A stretch of 64,000 bases of DNA from the NCBI GenBank assembly GCA_037157565.1, contig JAZHRO010000036.1:16480501-16544500 (forward strand). Reading direction: 5' to 3'. This DNA comes from Thalassia testudinum. Lineage: Eukaryota > Streptophyta > Magnoliopsida > Alismatales > Hydrocharitaceae. The notes beneath the pieces are model-generated. The model ran no database searches. It was not told the origin of the DNA and saw only the letters and a list, made by a program, of their open reading frames with translations. Positions 1-10,609 of the stretch are shown here, piece by piece; position 1 is the stretch's first letter; each line of letters opens with the position of its first letter. Position numbers and translations under genes: made by a program.

Positions 1-371
1 TTAAAATCCTTGTCAAAGATGATCTCCTCCTCATTAGAAATAATTTCATGCTCATCAGAATTTGTCTTACTCTCAAAATCAAGCCATCCATTAGAATTAT
101 TAGGATTATAAGTTTGACACCAATTGACTCTGTTTTGAACTACATCTTCTGAGGTAATGTCTTCCTTTTCCTTATCAATCAAATCAAGTTCCTCAAAATG
201 CCATGATTCAGGTGAGTTATGCATTTCCTCAAGCAAATCATCATAAGTCATCCCCAATATTTCTACAATCTCTTGAACATCTCTTTCATAGGGGGATTTT
301 CTGTCTTGTTCAATCTCATGATGTTGGTGGTCAAAGTTAGTAGTAAGGAGTGTAGTAAGAGTTTTGCCTAT
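1..371 (-). CDS. Acidic accessory ORF of the older pol-less LTR element (partial, runs off the window)
   Basis: Reading the minus strand from about 371 down to base 1 gives roughly 120 codons without a stop, continuing beyond the window edge. No start codon lies in this piece, so it is an internal part of a longer frame. The product is very rich in Glu and Asp, with a His/Gln patch near its beginning (FDHQHHEIEQDRKSPYERD) and no cysteine cluster, membrane segment or catalytic motif that I recognise. Upstream on the minus strand the frame is cut by the insertion at about 372-1270. It lies within the internal part of a minus-strand LTR element that has no recognisable pol. I cannot assign a function. 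Openness over 120 codons in otherwise decayed DNA is its notable feature. Confidence 0.5.
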   Translation of the reverse strand, partial: MGKTLTTLLTTNFDHQHHEIEQDRKSPYERDVQEIVEILGMTYDDLLEEMHNSPESWHFEELDLIDKEKEDITSEDVVQNRVNWCQTYNPNNSNGWLDFESKTNSDEHEIISNEEEIIFDKDF

Positions 372-1270
372 GGATCAAACGAATACTAGAGGGGAGGGAT
401 GAATAATATCGCTTCTTGAAACTGTAAAAGATAGAAATAAATTCACAACGAAAGTCAAGCACAATTTACACCTGGATTTAGAGTGGAAACCCAAACCAGG
501 TGAAAACCACTACCAAGCCTCTCAGCTTAGGATTTTTCTGACTAGTCAAAACTAGTCAATCCACTATAGTACCACTTGAACAAGGGTGGCACAACCTCTT
601 TATAACTACTCTTTTTATCCTAAAGAGAAGAAAAACAACAACAACACGGATCTTTCCAACACCTTGGAATTCGTTGATAAAAAACACTAAAGTTGAATAA
701 CAACAAATATATCTATGGAACCTCAATAAAAGATCAAACTAGGATTTCGGTAGGGGTTCAAAACGACGTGCTTTTGAAAGACGTGAATAGCGAGGTGTAG
801 AACACTTGAAAGAAGCATGAGAAGCTCTGATTTTTAAGTGTATTTCTATTGAAAGTTATATTTTGAAAGATCTGCGTACGACCTCTATTTATACTAAAAA
901 GTTGGCTTGAAAAGGAAGTGATATTGGTCAATCAATTAAGGTATTTTGGTCGATCAAAAAGCTATTTGTTTGATCAATTAAGTTATTTGATCGATCATAG
1001 GTTAGTCGATTAATTAACTTAGTTGGTCGACCAATAGGATTTTAATCAACTTCCTAAAAATGATTAGTTTGATCGATTAACAAAGTTAGTTGGTTGATCA
1101 ATAGATTTTGGTCGATCAATAACCCTAAAAGTTGGTTTTCAAAGAAGTGCGAAAACCTGTTTGATTGTTTTATTTTTAAGGTTCCTTACAATGACATCCT
1201 AGACTCAAATAGAAAGGAAAAAGATGCACATCAGCAACCAGCTAAACTTGATCCAAAAGAGAAGCTTTAA
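372..1270. mobile_element. Unclassified AT-rich insertion with GGTCGATCAA-like repeats
   Basis: This segment breaks the acidic reading frames on either side. It starts near a CTAGAGGGGAGGGATGAAT-type motif, has no coding potential, and between about 920 and 1130 carries many imperfect copies of GGTCGATCAA / TTGATCGACC in both orientations. I could not find paired LTRs, inverted ends or a target duplication, so both limits are approximate and the class is unknown. Confidence 0.35.
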
Positions 1271-1290
1271 TCTGAGATGGTATTGAAATA

Positions 1291-3012
1291 TTAGTGTAGC
1301 AATAAACATAATTTTGGTGCATCAAAATAGAGGTGCTTACATGTAGAATAAGGGTTTTTATTAGGACCTTGGTGGATGGGAAGAGAGGAGTAAGAATCAG
1401 ATGATACAACAGTGAAAACAGATTCGACTCCTATAAGAAGTATCTCTGAATGATCAATACCATCAAATCCAAACACTGTAATCAAATATGCAAGCACATG
1501 TGATCATCAGAATCCTTAGACAAAATCATATCAGAACCATCTAAACATGTCTGGTTGGGGGTGTCAAAGTCATCAATCTCTCTATCCTTTTGAGGTTTGC
1601 TTGTCTATAATATTCATCTTATTCATCCTTTGCTTGTTCAGATTCCCTCAAATTTCTCAAGTTACCTAATTTTGAATCATCCTCAAGGTCAAACTGTGCA
1701 TCTCCAAATGCAAGGGAATCATACTTAGGCCCTCCATATATTGGTTCCTTAAAATAGAATAGTTGCAATTCAGGGCTTGAATCAAGATCTAATTCCTCAA
1801 GCGAATCTTCCTCCTCAATCTTGATAGCATTATCAGAAAATGTAAATTTGATTCCATAAGGTCTCTCCCAAGAGTCAAGATCCTTGGATTGAGAATCACT
1901 CTTGGGGATGCTAACCTTTTCTTCGTCATTTTCTGAGATAAGGTTTCCAAATGGTTCAATTCCAAATGTGTCACGATCAGTTTCAAGGACCCCATTAGAT
2001 GTCCCTTCCAAAGTTCTGTCGTTCATTTCAAAGTCAGTCTTTGGGACATCAAAACTATCTAGCAATCTTGATATAGGCCTGGGTAGGATCTACTCTGGAT
2101 AATCCAAGGGCTAGTAGGTGGGTTAGCCTGGATCCTCAACCCTGAGTGGCTTACCACCAACTTGTGGCACACTTAGACCAGATTCAGGGTTCCCTAAGGT
2201 CTTAGCTTGGGATTTATGTTGCTCCTCCCGATTTTTATGATGCTCCTTCATCATGTTATCAGTATTTCCTTTATTAGATTCTTTCATATCCTGGAGCATT
2301 TACATCATTTGGGCAAACTAGGGATCATTGCAATGGTCAAGGGTTTAAGTGGGTTGAGGATAATGATTTTCAGGGTTTATAGCCTCACTCAAATAAGAAT
2401 ATCCATCATCATTACGATTTGAATACCTAAGGTAAGGATTATATCCCTAGATGGGTGGTGTGGGGTTATCCCAATAAGAGGGTGGAGTGGGTTGGTTGAA
2501 ATTGGGATAATTTGCAAGGTAATTTTGGGGATAAAATTGATGTCCTAAGTATTGGGGCTCTGAGGTATATCCTCAACCAAAGAAGAGGTGAGTTTGTTTG
2601 AACTAGTCAAGATAGTTGGCCATGCCATCGAGACTTGGTCTCATAGGGAGAGTATCTCTTGAGATTGTAGAGTTCCTTGATATCCAGAGATTTGTGCGGA
2701 ATTCCATAAAGATAAGGTAGGCCTAGCTATACCCGGGGAGTATGAGGTGTGGGAAAGGGAATCAGGCCCCAGGTGTTGAGGAGGGTTCTCCCATCCTGAC
2801 GAAGTTGGAGTCATGGCTGGGTTGAGATAGAATGAAAGTGTGGAATATTGGGATGAAAAAGAGTATGAGTCCAAGCTCTCCTCCTCAATTAGTTCTTCCT
2901 CATGGTGATTAGCCATGGGAGGAGGTTCAGAAATAAAAAAATCAGGTCTTCTCCTTAGATTACTCTCTAAAGGTGGTATGAAATCAAGGTTCAAAGATCT
3001 TCTAGCATCCAT
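1291..3012 (-). pseudogene. Broken internal ORF of the older LTR element
   Basis: Three minus-strand pieces follow one another: 3012-2641 (123 codons from a Met; Pro/Ser/Tyr-rich with an acidic HHEEELIEEE patch), 2065-1619 (148 codons, strongly acidic, many Leu-Asp-Glu repeats) and 1497-1291 (68 codons). Between 2640 and 2066 the frame is interrupted by stops. Together with the frame at 371-1 they look like the decayed product of one long ORF in the element's internal region. The order (Tyr/Pro-rich N-terminus, acidic middle) is the same as in the younger element at 8028-6217. No gag zinc knuckle, protease, integrase or reverse transcriptase motif is visible. Function unknown. Confidence 0.45.
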
Positions 3013-3319
3013 GTACTAGAAGGAAGTTGATAGATGAGAGAGAGAAGATAGATAAGAGAATCCCCAAGCAATCAAACTTACTTAGCTTTAAGGTGTAGCC
3101 TTAGATGACCTAAGCCTCTAAAGTATAACTTCACCCCAAGACAAATTAGTGTTATCTTTAAACCAAAAGCCAAATAAGTAGGCTAGTAGAGCAGGGGGAG
3201 CGTGTCCTAAGGGACGCTAATATGTCAAACCCCTACTTGACTTAAGTCATTTGAGAATCAGGCCTCCTACTTAAATGCTTCCAAAAAATAAACTTCACTA
3301 ATTAGTCTTATAGTGCGAG

Positions 3320-3324
3320 TGCAT
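3320..3324. repeat. Target site duplication (left copy) of the young LTR element
   Basis: TGCAT directly precedes the LTR that begins TGACGC, and the identical TGCAT follows the other LTR at 10,605-10,609. A 5-bp duplication is usual for plant LTR retrotransposon integration. Confidence 0.85.
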
Positions 3325-3841
3325 TGACGCACGCAGAACGCGTTTGTTTAATTATGCCATTGTAGTATGCGTTCGTGACGTTGGTTCTAATTTAAGAAGT
3401 GGAGTTGGTGAGTCCAAGTGTCGAACACAAAGAGGCGTAAAATCGGATTATTTTGTCGCTTTAGTTGTCACAAGAATGGGTGGTTTGCTTGCTTACGAGA
3501 AAACGTGAGAGAGAGAGAGAGTAGGGTTAGAGATCGTGTTTAAAACATGACAAGAATTAAGAGGATGTGAGTTACAATATATGAAACATCATCAATATAT
3601 AGCATGCAATTAAAGTTTGTTTACAACTACAACCATAGATGAAAGCTTAAACAAGTGCAAGATAAACTAAAGTAAAGAGAGTGCGAGGAGGAGGCAAGGC
3701 GGCCACAGTGATGGAGGGAGGCTCTGTTAGCGACTCGACAACTCTGGGGCAGGTATGGAGTATTTGTTGGAGCTAGGAGAAGGCTAGAGTAGCATGGAAG
3801 GTGTGTGTGTTCAATGCCCTTGATTGGGGTGGTTGAGGAGG

Positions 3842-3849
3842 TTTATATA
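3842..3849 (-). promoter_or_regulatory. TATA box of the 3' LTR
   Basis: TATATAAA on the minus strand, in the same position relative to the LTR as in the other copy (9678-9685). A palindrome TTTAGCGAC/GTCGCTAAA (3881-3907) lies about 32 bp upstream in the reading direction. Confidence 0.6.
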
Positions 3850-4327
3850 GAGAAGAAGGATTTCCAGACTAAGTAAGGGCTTTAGCGACGTCTGGAATGT
3901 CGCTAAACCCATTCTAGAAACGTCGGTGAAGCCCCTCGCCCGCCAATCCAAGAACGTACGCGTGCTTCCTTCGCTCGCACGATCCGTGTGCGCACCATGT
4001 GGACTATCTGATTAAAGAACGAACGACTGAGATTGCACCCTAAGCATTGGTCAGATCGCGCTTGCGTGCGGGGAGCGCGTGCCTCGCTCGTTATCACGCA
4101 CGTGCCCATTGGGTGCTTGAGGGAGCACCACGTAGCTTCCATCCGCACTGCTTGGCATCGATCGGATGATCTGAATTCCCCGCAGTGCACGTTGGGTGTG
4201 ATTTGAGGCACAATGCGAGTCGAATGCTAGCCATTGCTTGTGAGTGCGAGCATTCGACCACTGCGTTGCCTCCTCGAGTTGGTGCAGTGGAGAAGTTAGG
4301 TGCGCGCGATGTCGACTGTTGGATGGA

Positions 4328-4605
4328 GATCCAACGGTTAGATCTTGAAGCTCCTTGGATGCGTTGAGGGTGCGATGCTGAGCTCGCGGATCCTCAGCCA
4401 TCTGATGAGGAATGTGCGACTGAGATCGCGCGATGAAGAGAGAGAGCGGCGGATGCGGGTAGGTGGGATCCAACGGTCAGATCTTGAAGCTCCTTGGACA
4501 CGCTGAGGGTGCGATGCTAAGCTCACGGATCCTCAACCATCTAATGAGGAATGTGTGGCTAAGATCACGCGATGAAGAGAGAGGGCGGCGGATGCGGGCA
4601 GGCAG
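4328..4605. repeat. 139-bp tandem duplication inside the 3' LTR
   Basis: Two head-to-tail copies (4328-4466 and 4467-4605) differ by scattered transitions. The partner LTR has a single copy around 10,131-10,270. Confidence 0.75.
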
Positions 4606-4912
4606 GAGCCACGTGGCACATCATGAAACTTCTTGGGCTAGTCGAGGGAGCTTTGGATGTTGGATTGAAGTGATTTCAAGTCCGTTGGACTCCATTCGTC
4701 GATCTGAATCCATCCGTGCAATCCGATTGCTCATCTGAGGCCTGTTTCGACATGCACTTGTACATATGACCATTAAACATTGATTTATAAGCAATCTCAA
4801 ATCACAATGCATGCAGTGCTCCTATGCCCATCATGACATGTTATTAGTGCACATATGTCCTCAAAACTAACCCCAGTTGATGGAATTATCATCATTGAAT
4901 GTAGAGTTATCA

Positions 4913-4931
4913 TACCCCCATGCTCATCCCT
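4913..4931 (-). other. Polypurine tract of the young element
   Basis: The minus strand reads AGGGATGAGCATGGGGGTA directly before the 3' LTR, the expected place for the primer of plus-strand DNA synthesis. Confidence 0.6.
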
Positions 4932-6216
4932 TACTAGTCCCTAGTAAGGTTTATCCTAGCTGTTATTTCCAATCGGAATTAGGAATTGATTACTTAGACA
5001 TATGTTGCTTGTCAACGAGAGGAAATATACTAAGAGCCTAATCCATAGAGACTAAACAGCACTTGTGTGTCTGCCAAAATGCAAATCGCCCAAGTCCTCG
5101 CTTTTAAAGCATATATATAGAGACATATTTTTTTCTTTTTCTCATTTTTTTGGATTTTTGGAGTTGGAAGTGTGTAGGTAACTTTTTACAGCTACTCGAC
5201 CCACCCATAACTCAAAAAAGACTCTCAATGCTAAGCATCTTGGTGTGAAGATTGTGATAGATTCACTCAACGGTAATTAAAACAGACTTTGGGTTTCTAT
5301 ACCCCTAGATGACCAGAAAGAAAATGCTTGCCTAAAGGTGTATCTGTCCGATTAGTAGCTTTCTCCCTACTTTTATTTTGAATGGGGTCAAATGGTGTTT
5401 TCAGTGTATATCTCCCTGGATTGCTCTACTTTCCCGCTTCTTCCTTAAGTGTTTTGGGCTTTTTCGTGCATTTAGTGAGTTGGGTTCTGGACAACCGACC
5501 AAGGAGCTGTTACCCACGACCACTTGCCAGCCATACTCGTGCGATGAAGTGTGGCTTATTTATTTCTTTCTTTTTCTTCTTTTTCTATATATTTTGTTTT
5601 CTATTTCTCCCTTTTTCTTTTTTTACTTTTTCTTTTATTGTTTCGGTAGGTGGCTTCCCTGATCTAAGATTTACCTAGAGGCAATAAAAGAGAATGGTCC
5701 TGTGGCTGGGTTCTGAACAACCAGCCAATGGACTGTTACCCATGACAATTTGCCAGCCATACCACCTAGAAGGTTCATTAGCTACCCAATTTCTGTTAGA
5801 ATCTCCGAGGAGTGAGTTAGGGCAAAAATGTGTGCAGATGCTTAGACTAAAAGTCTCTCCGAGTCAAAGGGCGGGTTGATAAGTCGTATACTTATCATCT
5901 TTCTTTATTGATCAGATTAATGTAAATTAAGGTTGCGAGGATTTAGGGCTAAATCCACAGTGAACACCAGGGCTAATTAAGCCTGGAGGCTTGAAAAGTC
6001 TAGGTGTTTCAGGTTCTTCTCATATTATTTCCCATAGTTGACAAGCTCCTAATGCCTAAGTTTTCCTTCCTAATTTTTTTTTATATAATTTAGGCTGATA
6101 ATATAAACTCAAAGAATGCTAATTACCACCCCCCCATGCTCAAGTTGGATAATGTCCTCATTGGCAAATAAATGTATGCAAGGGGGTACAGAAAGAAATC
6201 ATCTGAGTGTCGCAGT
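4932..6216 (-). other. Non-coding 3' part of the young element's interior
   Basis: AT- and pyrimidine-rich sequence (for example TTTCTTT runs at 5560-5640) between the broken ORF and the 3' LTR. No coding frame supported. Confidence 0.5.
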
Positions 6217-8028
6217 TTATTTGATCAGTCTGAATTTTCTGGGTTGCCTCCTAGGAAGCTCTGAGTTTAATGCCTTCAGCTGGGCATAATGCACAAACAA
6301 AATGGTCTGAGTCAAGAAGGTACAGACAAAATCAGCAAGACCCAAAATCAGAAGTCTGCAAATGCGAACTAAGTTGTGGTGGTGTCCCGTCCCGAAGGGA
6401 CGGAAACTCTGCAACAAATGTCACATGAATGCTCGTGTTTGTTCCTCTCCTAGTTTGTGGGCATGCAGAGAAGTTGATGTGGACGAGTGCACCCCAAATC
6501 TAAAATGCCAGACACTAAAGATGTAGGTTCTGTATTCAGCTTGTGGCCCTATAAAATTGTAATCCCTCAAAGATGTATCAATTCCAGTGCATTCAGGTTG
6601 CGGGATTTCTATTCTGGTAGGGTATGTAATAAACTCAAGAGTTTCATAATGAGCCCTAAAATCAAGCATAAGGTCTCTCTCCAGAGAAAAATCCATCACT
6701 TATTCAACTAGGGTTTCATTGCCTATTCCCTCTAAGTCCTTGACCCCAAGAATATTTTTTTCAACCTCTTTCATATCAAACTCAATGTTTGAGGTTGCTT
6801 TAGAGGTAGGGCTAATTTCATCCTCTAGCTCAGATTCCTTCTCTTGGCCCTCTAAATTTGTAATGGGGGTTTCAACTGATTCACAATCGATTGTTTCAAA
6901 ATTACAATCCCATTCCCCGTCTCCAATGTTGGATGTCTTTTCCACTGAATCACTTTCCTTAGGGAGATTAGATTTGGCTTCCATGACATCGCTCCCCAAA
7001 TTCTCAGTTTCGTCCTAATGTGTGTCCTCAACTCTCCCTAAATCATGTTCTGAGGAATCCTTAATGACATCTTCTATGGAGTCATCCAACTCCTGGGGAG
7101 TATCAATGGTGGACTGAACCAATTTTGGGTAAATAGGTGTAGTCCAATTGATCACCACAAGGCCTTGCTTCACAAATTCCGTAAATGGAGTTGTTTCCAA
7201 CAATTTTCTTTGGCCCTCTTCCTCCAGTTGTTGGAACATATCCATCATGGCCTGTTGCCCTTTAATCAATTCTTGATTCTATTTGTGTAACTCTAACTGG
7301 AGGTCAAGAATTGATAGGGTGTCATTTGGTTTTCTTTGGAATTCTTCCTTCAAATTAGGGCTAAGAGGGTGTGGTTGAGGATGTGTACTAGAATTTGCAT
7401 TGGGTCTAAGTTCTTGGGTGGATCCTCTATTCTATCATTTTCAGGGTCCAATTCTTCAAGAGGAACCATTCTCTATTTAGTCCTACTCCAAAATAATTAA
7501 GGTTCTAAGTCTTCCTCCTAATCGAATTCTTCATCAGGGGACCAAATCAAAGGTTGATCAATCTTGATTTGCCTAGGTTTCTGATCATCCTTTGATTTCC
7601 ATTTGTCTAGAAGCCCTTCTAATCCAAAGGTCAAGTAGGAGAGATCCTTGAAGTCGGATTTTGAATTCAGATGACCTTTCTTGGTTATAGTCCTGGGAAG
7701 GGCAAGGATCTTGGTGTTCTCCTAGAGTGTAGGTCCCATCAAAGTGGTTAGTGAGTGGGTGGGACCTAACTGGAGAGTTGTCATGAGGCGAATCGAGATA
7801 AGGATCCCCAAGGTCTGGTTTGTACCCCTCGGTGGGTGGGTTGGTTGTATCCCAATAAGAGGTTGGTTGGTCATAATTGGGATAGTTGGGACAAGAGGGA
7901 TATTCTGGGTTGTACCCCTAACTCAGTGGTTGGTTATCCCAAGTAAGCTGTGGATATGGTCTACTTAGGTTAGCATACAAATCATGTTGGGGGTAGCTTG
8001 GGTAACATGGATAGGCAATGAAATCCAT
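6217..8028 (-). pseudogene. Broken accessory ORF of the young pol-less element
   Basis: The frame appears to start at Met 8028 with a Tyr/Pro-rich stretch (AYPCYPSYPQHD), then continues through minus-strand pieces 7269-7015 (84 codons, including a Gln/Glu-rich QQLEEEGQRKLLE segment), 6999-6700 (99 codons, very acidic), 6699-6421 (92 codons) and 6417-6217 (66 codons, ending in a basic PRRQPRKFRLIK tail). Single stops or frameshifts separate the pieces. It occupies the centre of the element where gag-pol would lie. No zinc knuckle or enzyme motif is present. The same order of composition is seen in the older relative. It may derive from an extra ORF of a gypsy-group parent, but I do not recognise the family. 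Confidence 0.45.
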
Positions 8029-9138
8029 GGTTCGGAAGAAATGGAGGGATGAGGGAAGAACAGATAAGAGAGTTGTGTGTGCACAACTAAGCAAGCAATT
8101 CTAGGCCCTATAGTGTAGACCTAGGTGACCTAGAAGCCTCCAAGGGAATGATAAGATCCGTAGGTACTTAACCACCCTTCCCGATGTTAATATGGCTAAG
8201 TTGATTATGGGGGGATTGAGCGGAAGGTTCTTCCTTTGGCTTGCACTGTCGGTTCCATAGACCCCACAACCGTGGTCGTTTGACACTTCCCCGCAGCCTA
8301 GACACTAGATTTTTACAAAGGGAATGAAGACCAAGTGCTTACAAAACCAGTCACACCTCCAAGACTTTGACTAGTCCTACCTAGGGTACGTCTACGCCAT
8401 TTTAATGAGGGCTAGGTCAGTGCTTGTGCTTAGGATATGTGATGAGGTGTTATTTGGGGTCATGCCTCTTAGTTAGCCGATTGAGCGTATCTGCGCACTT
8501 AACAAAACATGGTTCTCAAGCAGGATTTTAGGATGTGGTGTCCTTTAATGATTTGTCTTTGCTTTAGTGCCTTTTAGGGTTGAAGTTCCTTAATAATTTC
8601 AAACAAGGTTCAAGTGGGCACACAAGGTTTTGCACACAATCGGCAAAAGTCAATTCCCTTTACAATGATGTGGCCCTAGAAAAACAACCCTAGTGTATTC
8701 ACCCTAGTGTTCATGCAATTCTACCAGGTGAGTTGATTTTAATTATGGTGAGTGGTGCGGCCTAGGTCAAGTCATGGTGGCTTCTCAAACACCACTCAAA
8801 AGAAGAACACTCTAAAAAAGATTATCTCTTTAAGAATGTTAGAGTGTATTTTTTTTGTTGGGTGATGAGTTTGGAATGTGGGTCAAATAGTCATTCACCA
8901 CGCCAATTTTAGATTTTTATTTCTTTTTTGTATTTTTTTAGGCAAGCAAATAATCACTGGGTGGAGTGATACTCACAACCGTCTTCACAGCATTTTATTC
9001 TTAGTCCACTGTCTTGGATCGCGCTCCTTCGTTGCCCAAACGTCGAGTTCCTGCAACTAATCAAGTAGAGAGAGCAAAATGAGTTAGAAGATGTGAATAC
9101 AAATGCGGGATAAAAGTGACAAAAGAAATCCGTTGCCT
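8029..9138 (-). other. Untranslated leader of the young element
   Basis: About 1.1 kb between the primer site and the first Met of the broken ORF. No gene is supported. Parts resemble the older element's leader at 3020-3320 and 10,610-10,900. Confidence 0.5.
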
Positions 9139-9155
9139 CCCCGGCAACAGCGCCA
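9139..9155 (-). other. Primer binding site, tRNA-Asp type
   Basis: The minus strand reads TGGCGCTGTTGCCGGGG, matching the complement of the tRNA-Asp 3' end (CCCCGGCAACGGCGCCA) with one mismatch. It lies 5 bp inside the LTR beginning at 9161 and fixes the orientation of the element. Confidence 0.8.
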
Positions 9156-9160
9156 AAAAT

Positions 9161-10604
9161 TGATGCACGCAGAACACGTTTGTTTAATTATGCTATTGCA
9201 GTATGCGTTCACGACGTCAGTTTTAATTTAAGAAGTGGAGTTGGTGAGTCTAAGTGTCGAACACAAAGAGACGTAAAATCGGATTATTTTGTCGCTTTAG
9301 TTGTCACAGGAATGGGTGGTTTGCTTACTTTCGAGAAAAGGTGAGAGAGAGAGAGTAGGGTTAGAGATCATGTTTAAAATATGACAAGAATTAAGAGGAT
9401 GTAACCTATAATATATGAAACATCATCAACATATAGCATGCAATTAAAGTTTGTTTACAACTACAACCATAGATGAAAGCTTAAACAAGTGCAAGATAAA
9501 CTAAAGTAAAGAGAGTGCGAGGAGGAGGCAAGGCGACCACGACAGTGGAGGGAGGCTCCGTCGGCGGCTTGACAACTCCAGGATGGGTATGGAGTATTTG
9601 TTGGAGCTAGGAGAAGGCTAGAGTAGCATGGAAGGTGTGTGTGTATTCAATGCCCTTGAATGGGGTGGTTGAGGAGGTTTATATAGAGAAGAGAGGTTTC
9701 CAAACTAAGTAAGGGCTTTAGCGACGCCCGAGACGTTGCTAAACCCATCCCAAAAATGTCGGTGAAGCCCCTCGCTTGCCGGTCCAAGCGCGCGTGCATG
9801 CTTCCTTCGCCCGTGCGATCTGTGTGTGAGCCATGTGGACCGTCCGATCGAAGAACGAACGACTGAGATTGTGCCCTGAGCGCTGGTCAGATCACACTTG
9901 TGTGTAGGGAGCGCGTGCCCATCGAGCGCTTGAGGGCACGCTGCGTAGCTTCCATCCGCACCGCTTGGCGTCGATTGGACAATCTGAATTCCCCGCGATG
10001 CGCGATTTGAGGCGCAGCGGGAGTCGAACGCTCGCTACTGCTTGTGAGTGCGAGTGTTCGATCGCTGCGCTGCCTCCTCAAGTTGGTGCAGCGGCGAAGT
10101 TAGGCACGCACGATGTTGACCATTGGATGGAGATCCAACAGTTAGATCTTGAAGCTCCTTGGACGGGCTGGGGGTGCGGTGCTGAGCTCGCGGATCCTCA
10201 GCCGTTCGATGAGGAATGTGTGGTTGAGATCACGTGATGAAGAGAGAGGGCGGCGGATGTGGGCAAGTGGGCGCCACGTGGCGCATCATGGGTCGTTGAT
10301 CATTAAATCAATGGCCAGAACTTCTTGGGTTAGTCGAAGGAGCTCCAGATGTTGGATTTAAGTGATTTCAAGTCTGTTGGACTCCATTCGTCGATCTGAA
10401 TCCATTCGTGTGGTCCGATTGCTCATCTGAGGCCTATTTTAACATGCACTTATACATATGGCCATTAAACATTGATTTACAAGCAATCTCAAATTACAAT
10501 GCATGTAGTGCTCCTATGCCCATCATGACATGTTATTAGCACGCATATATCCTCAAAACTAACCCCCGTTGATGGAATTATCATCATTGAATGTAGAGTT
10601 ATCA
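9161..10604 (-). repeat. 5' LTR of the young element (1444 bp)
   Basis: Plus-strand ends are TGATGC and TTATCA. It contains a minus-strand TATA box (9678-9685) and the TTTAGCGACG / CGTTGCTAAA palindrome at 9717-9743. It lacks the 139-bp duplication of the other LTR. Many differences between the LTRs are C/T or G/A changes at CpG, as expected of methylated DNA. Confidence 0.85.
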
Positions 10605-10609
10605 TGCAT
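10605..10609. repeat. Target site duplication (right copy) of the young LTR element
   Basis: TGCAT, identical to 3320-3324. Confidence 0.85.

Larger units (their letters stand above)
1..3319 (-). mobile_element. Older pol-less LTR element, downstream internal part
   Basis: The sequence left of the young element's target duplication resembles that element's internal region: the leader at about 3020-3320 parallels 8040-8340, including a block on the theme CCTAG(A)TGACCTA(A)G. It resumes at 10,610 on the other side of the young element and continues to a decayed primer site and LTR at about 11,795-13,700. Its other LTR lies outside the window. Lack of pol domains fits a large retrotransposon derivative (LARD)-like element; the class name is an inference. 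Confidence 0.55.
3325..4912 (-). repeat. 3' LTR of the young element (1588 bp)
   Basis: Plus-strand ends are TGACGC and TTATCA. It aligns with 9161-10,604 along its length. The extra length is mostly one tandem duplication of 139 bp: the unit beginning GATCCAACGGT occurs at 4328 and again at 4467, but only once in the other LTR. GC-rich stretches around 3900-4600 give spurious open frames on both strands. Confidence 0.85.
3325..10604 (-). mobile_element. Complete pol-less LTR retrotransposon (LARD-like), minus strand
   Basis: Two long related LTRs (3325-4912 and 9161-10,604) enclose about 4.25 kb. The ends are TG...CA and the 5-bp duplication TGCAT is perfect on both sides. A primer binding site complementary to the 3' end of tRNA-Asp lies just inside the right LTR, so the right LTR is the 5' LTR and the element reads on the minus strand. 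A purine-rich tract abuts the left LTR. The interior holds only a broken acidic ORF (8028-6217) and no gag, protease, integrase or reverse transcriptase. It must have been mobilised by enzymes of another element. The tRNA-Asp primer type is shared with plant gypsy (Athila/Tat-type) groups, so a gypsy parent is likely but unproven. Confidence 0.85.

Noticed and set aside
3903..4812. ORFs on both strands in the LTR
   Set aside because: GC-rich LTR DNA gives open frames by chance; they are not conserved in the second LTR.
5378..5678. Leu/Phe-rich ORFs that look membrane-spanning
   Set aside because: Created by a T/C-rich tract in the non-coding interior of the young LTR element.
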